60,000 nucleotides of DNA from contig OX442317.1 of NCBI GenBank assembly GCA_949358305.1, forward strand, positions 11,724,186 through 11,784,185, read 5' to 3'. The position numbers and the translations under genes were made by a program. This stretch comes from Strigamia acuminata. Taxonomy: Eukaryota; Arthropoda; Chilopoda; Geophilomorpha; Linotaeniidae. The notes under the pieces were generated by a model. That model searched no databases and was not told the DNA's origin. It worked only from the letters and a program-made list of their open reading frames with translations. Below are positions 47,640-56,850 of this stretch, piece by piece. Within the stretch, counting starts at the first letter, position 1. The number at the start of each line of letters is the position of its first letter.

Positions 47640-48862
47640 ATCTTCTACTTTTCTAGCATGCAAAACCTCCGCTTTGTAGCGGGCAAAACCTCCGATTTGT
47701 AGCGGGTAAAACCTCCGCTTTGTAGCGGGCAAAACCTCCGCTTTGTAGTGGGTAAAACTTCCGCTTTTTAGTGGGTAAAACCTCCGCTTTTTAGTGGGTA
47801 AAACCTCCGCTTTTAGCGAGCAAAACCTCCGCTTTTTAGTGGGCAAAACCTCCGCTTTGTAGCGGGCAAAACCTCCGCTTTTTAGTGGGCAAAACCTCCG
47901 CTTTGTAGCGGGCAAAACCTCCGCTTTTTAGTGGGCAAAACCTCCGCTTTGTAGCGGGCAAAACCTCCGCTTTTTAGTGGGCAAAACTTCCGCTTTTTAG
48001 TGGGCAAAACCTCCGCTTTTTAGTGGGCAAAACCTCCGCTTTGTAGCGGGCAAAACCTCCGCCTTTTAGCGGGCAAAACCTCCGCTTTTTAGTGGGCAAA
48101 ACCTCCGCTTTTTAGTGGGCAAAACCTCCGCTTTTTAGTGGGCAAAACCTCCGCTTTTTAGTGGGCAAAACCTCCGCTTTTTAGTGGGCAAAACCTCCGC
48201 TTTTTAGTGGGCAAAACCTCCGCTTATTAGCGGGCAAAACCTCCGCTTTTTAGCGGGCAAAACCTCCGCTTTTTAGTGGGCAAAACCTCCGCTTTTTAGT
48301 GGGTAAAACCTCCGCTTTTTAGTGGGCAAAACCTCCGCTTATTAGCGGGCAAAACCTCCGCTTTTTAGCGGGCAAAACCTCCGCTTTTTAGTGGGTAAAA
48401 CCTCCGCTTTTTAGTGGGCAAAACCTCCGCTTTTTAGTGGGCAAAACCTCCGCTTATTAGCGGGTAAAACCTCCGCTTTTTAGCGGGCAAAACCTCCGCT
48501 TTTTAGTGGGTAAAACCTCCGCTTTTTAGTGGGCAAAACCTCCGCTTTTTAGTGGGTAAAACCTCCGCTTTTTAGCGGGCAAAACCTCCGCTTTTTAGTG
48601 GGCAAAACCTCCGCTTTTTAGCGGGCAAAACCTCCGCTTTTTAGTGGGCAAAACCTCCGCTTTTTAGTGGGCAAAACCTCCGCTTTTTAGTGGGCAAAAC
48701 CTCCGCTTTTTAGCGGGCAAAACCTCCGCTTTTTAGTGGGCAAAGCCTCCGCTTTTTAGCGGGCAAAGCCTCCGCTTTTTAGCGGGCAAAACCTCCGCTT
48801 TTTAGCAGGCAAAACCTCCGCTTTGTAGCGGGTAAAACCTCCGCTTTTTAGCGGGCAAATAA
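47640..48862. repeat. 23-bp minisatellite array, about 53 copies, with 115-bp higher-order period
   Basis: The unit is TTTTTAGTGGGCAAAACCTC + cgc (23 bp). Variants occur at four positions: TTTTTAG/TTTGTAG/TTATTAG, AGTGGG/AGCGGG, GGGC/GGGT, and rare AAAGCC. The TTATTAG variant recurs at 48224, 48339 and 48454, exactly 115 bp (five units) apart with the same neighbours, so a five-unit block has been duplicated as a whole. ORFs in the array are artefacts. There are no unique spacers, which excludes a CRISPR array. Confidence 0.93.
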
Positions 48863-49051
48863 TGGGACGACAAGAACGTGAAGCAGGATAGGTGAACCTG
48901 AACCAAAACCCCAGCAACAGAGCGAGACATGTGCTGACTAATGGGCGTTACATGGGCCTCACCCCTCGCGTCCAAAGGGCGCGTTTCACGAGGCAGAAAG
49001 AGGACTTAACCTAAAAAGACCAACCAGTCAATTGTGAAAACATCCTCTGCT

Positions 49052-49225
49052 CTAGTCTGAAGCGACGGTTTCGGCAACGTCCGACTGACGTGACTCGTCC
49101 ACAGCAACGCCGGACTGGCTCGGGTCGGTCGTTTCATAGACAACGACAGTCCTAGCTGCCTTCTGCTTGGCGGCTGGCGGGCGGCCACGTTTGAACGTGT
49201 TAGCGACGTTATTATGGTCCGCCAT
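49052..49225 (-). CDS. Short ORF with AT-hook-like motif (57 aa)
   Basis: This minus-strand ATG frame of 57 codons in a locally GC-rich segment (48880-49270) begins MADHNNVANTFKRGRPPAAK. It contains KRGRPP, an AT-hook core, followed by an acidic/serine tail. The composition differs sharply from the AT-rich surroundings. It might be the first exon of a spliced gene, the N-terminus of a truncated retroelement ORF1, or chance. The ATGGCGG start context is also a YY1/Pho-like word. Confidence 0.25.
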   Translation of the reverse strand: MADHNNVANTFKRGRPPAAKQKAARTVVVYETTDPSQSGVAVDESRQSDVAETVASD

Positions 49226-49270
49226 AATGCAAAAACAATTCGAAAACTAACCAAAAGAAGCAACAAAAAT

Positions 49271-50136
49271 TTTCCGTGGATTCCAAGATGGTAGAAGAAA
49301 TTAGACTGAGGATTTGGTCTATTCGTAGCATGGAGTAGAGAGTGTGGCCTGGCGGTGGTTTTTTCTTTTTTCTCTTTTAAAACTCTGGATTTGGCTTAAG
49401 AAATTGGACAATTCCTAAATTAGCAATATTTATTTCCGTTGTTGTATAATTATGTTTCACTCTGAGGTCCCACAATAACATAATTTATTTAAAAGTTAAA
49501 AAAAATGTTTAGTACAAAATAAAGTTAATATGTGTACATTTTTCAACAATAAATTACGTGTATTGTTTGCATTCATGGAAACCAAAATAAGTGCGGACTA
49601 AATTGGCGCAGAATAAACACATGGAAATCAAAATGGAGCAATAAGTGTGGATGAATAACCGTGAAATTACATACCCTACAATTGAATAGGTGTGTGAAAT
49701 TGCATACTCTACATACATCGCAATTGAATAGGCGCTGGAACGAAGAAATCATAACTGAACAACCGCGGAATTCTGAAAACAATTTATATTTCAAATTTTG
49801 AAATTGCAAACAAATTGCAACCGAATAACCGCAGAATGTTTACTATTTTGTTTTATAATTTGTGTACATGACAAATAAAATTCCTTTATTGTTTCAACGT
49901 CTGAAAATGTCAAACAGTGTGGTTAGATAACTGTCACAATGTTTTAGTTGGATTAGACGCGACATTTGACATCGCATTCGAAATCAGGCAGGAAATGTGT
50001 TTTCTGTTTCACCCATGGAATTAATCGTTAATAAAATTACAATAATAAAATTACAATTTGGAACCCGGTAACTCGCAAGATTTTAACGTATTATTATGAA
50101 AAGTAATTGTCTAGGTATGACAACTGATTGTTTTTT
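49271..50136. other. AT-rich intergenic sequence
   Basis: It contains a weak local duplication at 49640-49745 ('gtgaaattacataccctac', 'aattgaataggtg' and similar words twice). No gene is supported. Confidence 0.35.
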
Positions 50137-51165
50137 TTAAAACTTTCCATTCAAATAATCGCTAGTCATATCTAAAACAGACGATGGTTCTGAAATATCA
50201 GTAATATCCTTGGTCGAATTTGATATTTTGGAATTATCAGCAACATTCTCAGGAAAATATTTCCAGATTTCTTCTTCTACTTTATTAACTTTGATAGGTG
50301 GCTGGTAATATATGTCATCGCTTAAACTATTTCCATAAAATGTACGGTCATTTTCCGTTTTCCGTTTATTTTCTTGATTTACTTTAACAAGATCAGAAAC
50401 TGGGCCTTCAGAGATATTTTTATCGTATTCACTAACATTGCTACAAAAATTTAAGTCAGATTCGACATCATCAATGGAAGAATACGTGTCTACGTTTCCG
50501 CTCTCCACTTCCAGTGTAAACTTTGGTGTAATATTTGAAGAACTCTTATTGGTCGTAAAAGTACTAATAGTACCTTTGATTGACGTCATTTTAGAAATGT
50601 CAGTTCCTATGCTATACCACGGGTTTTCACGAGAGTTGAGAGTAAATCTTCCAGCGCTATCTTTGTGAGTTGGGTAGACCCATTTACGTAAGCACGGTAC
50701 TTGTTCATCACCACTCTCAAAATCATAAATATCAGAAGAAACATCATTTTTGAACTGTTGAAATCGTGCTTTGCATATTCCAAAACACATTTTAGATTTG
50801 TGTCCAACGCATCGATTAACCAATGTCAGATAAATTTTTTTTGATTCATACTTTAAATTTAGTTTTTTGCATATGTATTCGCTAAGTTTTTCCAAGAATG
50901 CATCCAATTGACAATCTACTTTCATCCATCCGCGTCTAAGAGAGATTTTTGTGGACACAGTATTAGAACCTTTATTGTTTCTGCTGTCTAAAGATTCCAT
51001 TGGGCGTTGAACGGGACACCCATAACCGGATACACCAGAGAGTATCAAGGAAGGAGATAAATGAAATCGTGATATCATATAATGTGTACTTTTGGTATCT
51101 GGAATTAGGGTGAAAAGATCATTATCCAAAAAATTTGTATATTTTTCTAAACTAGATAGCTCCAT
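50137..51165 (-). CDS. Unrecognised 342-aa protein, virus-like
   Basis: It starts at a true ATG and is intronless. The N-terminal half (about 1-185) looks globular, with several cysteines (GYGCPVQ, VDCQLDAF, YICKKL, RCVGHKSKMCFGICKA, VPCLRKW). The C-terminal half (about 190-342) is serine-, asparagine- and acid-rich and probably disordered. No membrane segment, signal peptide or known motif was found. A TATA element lies about 50 bases upstream. The cysteine pattern could be a zinc-binding or disulfide-stabilised domain; the family is unknown. Composition and lack of introns group it with the other virus-like ORFs. Confidence 0.6.
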   Translation of the reverse strand: MELSSLEKYTNFLDNDLFTLIPDTKSTHYMISRFHLSPSLILSGVSGYGCPVQRPMESLDSRNNKGSNTVSTKISLRRGWMKVDCQLDAFLEKLSEYICKKLNLKYESKKIYLTLVNRCVGHKSKMCFGICKARFQQFKNDVSSDIYDFESGDEQVPCLRKWVYPTHKDSAGRFTLNSRENPWYSIGTDISKMTSIKGTISTFTTNKSSSNITPKFTLEVESGNVDTYSSIDDVESDLNFCSNVSEYDKNISEGPVSDLVKVNQENKRKTENDRTFYGNSLSDDIYYQPPIKVNKVEEEIWKYFPENVADNSKISNSTKDITDISEPSSVLDMTSDYLNGKF

Positions 51166-51212
51166 TATTACTTCTACAGATGTTTATGTGTGTGTGTTGA
51201 ATTTTGCACAGA

Positions 51213-51222
51213 TTTTATATAT
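51213..51222 (-). promoter_or_regulatory. TATA box of the 342-aa gene
   Basis: It reads ATATATAAAA on the minus strand, 48-57 bases upstream of the ATG at 51165. Confidence 0.45.
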
Positions 51223-51549
51223 GACCTTTTTTTACATAACACTATATTATATAATTAATTATAGTAACTTTTTTATTTTGACATGATTATTTTTTTAAAT
51301 ATAACTTTATTTTAAACATAAATACTACAAGTATATAAATTTGCTAAATGAATTTACAATTTTTTAAGTTACTGAAGACTATTAATTCTTGAAAATATTT
51401 AATCGATAAAATGTAGATTTGTTTTATATTCTACTTCAGTTTGTATTTTAGGATTTGTCACGTTTAACTCATTGAATCAAGTTAACAAATTATCGCGCAA
51501 TAGTTGGTCGCAACAATTGGTCTAGATCTGTGAAACTCTCGTGTGATGG

Positions 51550-51725
51550 CCGCAGGCCTGGACTGAGAACAAATTTATTACCGGGAAATCTGGGTGTCCA
51601 GGCCACAATTAATGAAGTCGGGACAGGCACCAGCAGGCCGCGACAGGCCACAGCGGCCACGGGCCACGGGCCACCGGGGAACTTCCGGTAGCCCGCCGGG
51701 CCAGTCCAGCACTGCTGGATGGCTG
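51550..51725. repeat. GC-rich dispersed repeat related to 1103-1180
   Basis: It is a GC-rich island with words such as 'gccgcgacaggccacagcgg' and 'gccgggccagtccagcactg'. Its two ends match the repeat near 1103-1180, but this copy has about 100 extra GC-rich bases in the middle. The ends are weakly inverted copies of each other (tccaggcc / ggccagtcca), so it is possibly a short inverted-repeat element. Confidence 0.45.
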
Positions 51726-51830
51726 CTGTTCAATGTGGACGCCGGACAGTTAGAAGTTTTGTTGTTTGATAGTTGCATTACATTTATTTAGTATGAAATA
51801 AAAAGTAAAAATTTCTAATGAAAAAGAATG

Positions 51831-51941
51831 TTAGATTATCTTACTCATAGGTTTTCTAAATTTATAAAACCAGACACCAAAAATTACCGATACAAATAAA
51901 ATAACACCCATTGAACTGTATATACATATTTCGCTTAACAT
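51831..51941 (-). CDS. 36-aa single-pass membrane micropeptide
   Basis: The ATG at 51941 opens a 36-codon frame: a nine-residue head (MLSEICIYS), a hydrophobic helix (MGVILFVSVIFGVWFY) and a short basic tail (KFRKPMSKII). The positive-inside pattern predicts a type III or N-out anchor. It lies on the same strand as, and upstream of, the 342-aa virus-like gene. A TATATAA word sits only a few bases before the ATG, too close to be its own TATA box. It is a short ORF and may be chance, but the membrane profile is clean and small membrane proteins are typical of viral gene sets. Confidence 0.35.
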   Translation of the reverse strand: MLSEICIYSSMGVILFVSVIFGVWFYKFRKPMSKII

Positions 51942-53200
51942 TTTTTATATAAGAAAATATTTCGGCAATATTGTCTCGTTTATCGTTTCAATAGATTAGC
52001 TAAACAAAAGTCTCATTTAGCGATTGTCACACCTTAGCAATTTTGACAACACGAAAATGACCCAATCACTAAATTTTAGGTCGGTAAACGTAGTCGTTAA
52101 AACATGGTCGCTAAGATGTACCAGACACATGCTGTTGAGAGTCAAAGTTTCATAGGAACAACCACAGTTAACATCAAGCATAATCCATTCTTATTCACCT
52201 TACCAAGATAATTTTCCCTTGACGCGTAAAACTTATCCAAACCGTAGCTAGGCGGAAGCACCTTCTCGGAAATGTTGAACTAAATTTAATAAAACCAATT
52301 GTAAATGATCTCCAACCAGATTTTCTTCTACAAGGCAAGACAAGACAAGATAATGCGTAACGGCCATGTTGCTGTATGCCATTTCGTGGATCAACTCCAG
52401 CAGAAGTTAATTTTTCCTTATTTTACAATGCCGGGTAGATGGAATTGGTTATTTTTCACTATAGATAGTTGAAACACGGAAATCTTAACAATTTAAAACG
52501 ATACGTTTTGATTGTGATACATTTATTATAACTTGATTAAATTATTTTGATGTAGTTGTAGTGTAATCTCTGTAAATATTATAATGGTAGTACTGTAGTA
52601 TCCAGTGTGTTCAAACACGTGTTGTGTGAAAAAATTTCTGCAAAATATTTTTCCTTCAGATCAGATTTTATACGACCTTACTAGGATGAGGAATTCACAC
52701 AATTGTTGCTGAACAAGTAAATTAGTTTATTGAGTAATAATTACAAACATTCTGACAAGAAAACAAAAATTCCACATTCTTCCTAGATGTCTAAACGTGA
52801 AAACAACCATTTTATTCAGCTAGGAAGTATGATTAAATCAATACAAATATTTTTCTTTTATTATTCTAACATGTTAATTATTTAGGCAAACACATGCATC
52901 AATTCAATAAAATGTGTATTTAAATTTAATTAACTTAACTTTATTTATTTCATTATTTTCTGATGCCATTTTATATTATGACAACAATTTTAAAGTCCAG
53001 GAAAGAATTCGAAAATGATCTAGGATTTTGTTTATGTTTTACCTCATCCCATGTTTTACTTAAAAAGTATATCCAAATATAAAATAGCACTACAAATAGA
53101 ACTTGATCAAATAAATATATTTGCAATGGGGAAAAGTAAATGAAATAATATTATTCATCCTTTGAATGTGTCATAATTATTCAACCCACGTTTAACTGAC
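51942..53200. other. Intergenic, no supported gene
   Basis: The sequence is AT-rich with an 'aagacaagacaagataa' short repeat at about 52338. Nothing else is recognised in this 1.26-kb stretch. Confidence 0.35.
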
Positions 53201-53898
53201 CTAATTTATCCCGGACGAACCAAATCCACCTTTATCGCGATCGGTTTTGTCTAACAACTAAAAAAAAAGGTAAAAAAAAATATTTAAAATAATCCCTACT
53301 TTTTTCCTGAAATATAAAATTACATCAACTTCATGCATTTGTGGATGGCAAATTTTTTCGCAGATCAATTGTGCAATTCGATCGCCTTTTGAAACTGAAA
53401 TAAACAATTTGATTACAAATGCAATCCGCTTAATAAAAAATGATTAAATTACAAACCTTTGAATTCCGTTTTACCGAAATTAAATAGAATAATGTTTACT
53501 GTGCCCCTGTAATCCTGGTCAATTACTCCACCACCGATATCAATAAAGTGTTTATACGCTAATCCGCTTCGTGGGGCTGTAATTAATCATTTTTTAAATT
53601 TTTCTAATTATTATTCTTTAGTTTTATTCATTTTTTGCACCAATTCGTCCGTAATAACCATCAGGAATTGCAACTTGCAAGTCAGTGGAAATTAGCTGTC
53701 TGTCCATTGGTGGAACCATGTAGTCTTTTACACTTTTAATCAAAATAAAATATTAACAAATATTTTAATTAAATTAATTTAATTAATAAAAATTAATATT
53801 CACCTGAAGAGATCAAACCCAGCCGAAAATGCTGATCCTCTTTTCGGCTTGTACGCATTTTTAGTAACACGTTTGAAGTAGATAACAGGAGTTGACAT
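53201..53898 (-). CDS. dut: dUTP pyrophosphatase (dUTPase), five exons
   Basis: The enzyme hydrolyses dUTP to dUMP and pyrophosphate, preventing uracil incorporation. Exons on the minus strand are 53898-53804, 53732-53641, 53576-53457, 53394-53324 and 53257-53201. All introns are GT-AG and 62-71 bp, with phases that join perfectly to 144 residues, the normal length for the trimeric family. All five motifs are present: 1, SAFSAGFDL; 2, [10 protein letters not shown]; 3, [10 protein letters not shown] with the catalytic aspartate; 4, KGDRIAQLI; 5, [10 protein letters not shown], the flexible C-terminal arm. There is no organelle leader. The spliced structure marks it as a cellular gene. A TAA array and a LINE begin 117 bp upstream of the ATG. 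Confidence 0.93.
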
Positions 53899-54013
53899 CA
53901 CAATTTTCTTAAAAAGAGAAACGTGAAATAGGATGTTCAAACGAGTTTGATAGGTGTTTGTCTGTGAAAGTCAGAAATTGATTGTTATATACTGTATAAA
54001 CAGGGAAACGGTT

Positions 54014-54259
<246 letters not shown>

Positions 54260-56381
54260 GTTTATTTCTCAAAGAATAAAAATTGAGTGGGTGCCCCCCA
54301 ACAGCCGAAGCCTACAAGGAGGGGCACCCAGCAAAAAACAAATCAAAAGTAGCAAAAAGAGAGAAACAAACAACAAACAAAACTACCTAAATTAACACAT
54401 TGGAAAAACATAAACAGACATCACGCAAAGAACAAATAAAGAAATCCAAACCGCCGAGACAACCGTTACAATTGGTTATAACACGGCCCACCGGAGAGCG
54501 CGGCTCCATGACTAGAAAAAGCTGCGGGGCACCGCGCACATAATGAAAAGCGGGCAGTCTCAAACAGAACTGGGCCAAAACATCAGGAGCAGTAATATTG
54601 CCATGAAATAATCGAAGGGCAAAGACACAATCAGCTCTCGCTAATGCGATAGAAATAGGGATTAAACCTAACTGTTCCAAGACAACAGGATACGAATATG
54701 AAAAGAACGAGCTCAGAAACCTACGATACATTGCCCAAACAAATCGCCGCTGCACCCCCTCCAAACGCAACAGCAAGTAGGGGGCACAACCACTCCACAG
54801 CAAACCCCCAAACATCAAACGCGACTTGACCAAGAGAACAAACAGAAGACGCAACGGCGGCAAAGATTTAAAAGAATAAGACAATCTATAAATAATTCCT
54901 AAGAACCTCGCACAACGCGCAACAACACCATTGACATGAGAATTTAAAGTGAGACCATCATCAACAATCACCCCAGGATCTCTAAAAACGGAATGCCGCG
55001 GTATTAAAACACCAGCAAGGCGGTAAGGAAAACAGATCTTCACAGTCTTACGTGAAAAAGAATTGCAGATTTCTTGGGATTAACAGACATGCAGTTGATA
55101 GACATCCACCCAAAAATCATATCGAGACATCGCTGGAGGCGATCACAGTCTGCAATCGACCTCACATCAACCCCCACCTTAGTGTCGTCGGCGAACAAGG
55201 CATGATGGTAATCATGAATAAAACCAGAAAGGTCATTTATAAAAATCAAAAACAGAATAGGGCCGAGGATGGACCCCTGAGGGACCCTGGAGGAACATGT
55301 AAAAGAATCAGGGCAAACACAGTCTCCACACTCCATAAAAGCCAAGCAAGAACTCAAAAAGCTCTCAAACCAAGCACAAAATCGGGAGGTCAAACCGTAA
55401 AAGGATAGCTTAATCAGCAGAAGCGAATGGTCGATCGAATCGAAGGCCTTAGCCAAGTCGAGGTAGACAACATCATACAGACCCCGGGAAAGGAATGATT
55501 TAAACATAGTACTATAAAAGGATAAGAGATTCAACTCCACAGATCTTCCCCCAACAAAACCGTACTGGTTCTCCGTGATAAAAAGGTTGGACCAGATACG
55601 GAACTCAACAAGAATGTACAACTCAAAAAGCTTTGCAATAGGGCTTAAGAGAGAGATTGGACGATAATTAGTAACAACGGAACGATCCCCGCTCTTAAAG
55701 ATCGGAACTACATAAGCAGTCTTCCAACAGGCGGAAAAAAATCCACTAGTTAACGAAAGATTGAATAAATGAGCCAACGGAGCGGCCAAAATCTCAATGC
55801 ACCCCTTGATCACAAAGCTCGGAATACCATCGACCCCGCAGGACTTCCCGGAACGTAGCCGTTTAGAGGCGACAACAATATCCGCAGCAGTAAAGTGCGG
55901 GATATCTAAATTAACAGAAGGAAAAGACACGGGGCAATTCAAGATAGAAAAATTCGACCGCTGGTAAGCCATATCAGCAGCATCCCGAGCACCCCCCACC
56001 ACAGAACCAAAATAATCACCGAATACACGACCCAAAGCATGCCCCTCAGAAACAGGAGACCCCCCGACATTTAGAACAATATCGAAATGGGCACTTCTGT
56101 AGCGAGAGCCAACAAACTTCCAGAAGTGTGAAGGATTCGCACGAAAAGAGTCAACCACAGACTGGAAATAGCGCTTCCGATCAACACGCAAGAGACACTT
56201 GGCTTCACTACGACAATGCGCAAAAACAGCATAATCCCGAACCCTACCCAGACGCTTAAACCAACGATGGCACACACGCTTCCGCCGCAACACCCGACGC
56301 AAAGCAGACGAAAACCAAATTGGAAATTTAGAGCCCGAAGTGGCGCGCCTAGGAATAAGGTGGGCAATGGCCTCACTCAGA

Positions 56382-56384
<3 letters not shown>
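54260..56384 (-). mobile_element. 5'-truncated non-LTR retrotransposon (LINE, jockey/R1-type) between TAA repeats
   Basis: The minus-strand element retains a linker, the reverse transcriptase and the post-RT region, but lacks the endonuclease and ORF1. Its 3' UTR has a strong hairpin (GGGTGCCCC / GGGGCACCC around positions 54290-54330), then AATAAA and the trinucleotide tail. On the 5' side a second, shorter TAA array (56385-56423) follows, so the element sits inside TAA repeats. This is consistent with microsatellite-associated insertion. Confidence 0.8.
54387..56302 (-). pseudogene. LINE reverse transcriptase, split by one frameshift
   Basis: The first segment (56302-55040) contains 'FWKFV' and the RT boxes: SCGVDGIPSFVIK, NYRPISLLSPIAKLFE, ENQYGFVGGRS, VYLDLAKAFDSIDH, RVPQGSILGPILFLIFIND and the catalytic FADDTKV. 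The frame ends at 55040. The following segment (55043-54387) continues the post-RT domain (PGVIVDDGLTLNSHV, VQRRFVWAMYRR) in another frame, so a single indel near 55040 breaks the protein. The frame is open upstream of 56302 to the truncation point near 56380 (FPIWFSS…). It is inactive as it stands. Confidence 0.8.
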
Positions 56385-56415
<31 letters not shown>

Positions 56416-56423
56416 AATAATAA

Positions 56424-56850
56424 ATGTTTTGTTCTTCTCAAGCAGAGGCAGGTTTCTCAACAGGCGAAATTACAAGAAATGATTCCAAAAATATCAAAAT
56501 ACAAAATAAGACTATCCTATCAAACACAATAAATAACAACCACAAAAAAACACACCAATCATCTCAAAGAAATCATAAATATGTCATAAAATGAACAAAT
56601 CAATAAATAAACAAACACTAATTTTGTAAAGTTTATGTTTTATATGCTTTGTAAAGTGTTCTTTAACAAAATAAGATTTAAAACTAATTTTTATCTTTAA
56701 CAAAATTTATAAATCCAACTTAAAACGTGTAAATATTATAATTACAATTTCTTTGCAATCCTTCAATTAAATTAAATCTGCTTTTCTTGCAGTGCAATGT
56801 ATACAATTCAAACGCATGTCTACAACACGCACTAGAGGCAAACAGTCGAG
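56424..56850. other. AT-rich 5' flank of Fem-1 copy 2
   Basis: No clear TATA box is visible; several A/T tracts are present. Nothing else is recognised. Confidence 0.35.

Noticed and set aside
47544-48860. Possible CRISPR-like or coding array
   Set aside because: Units are contiguous 23-bp copies without unique spacers, and the ORFs only follow the repeat period.
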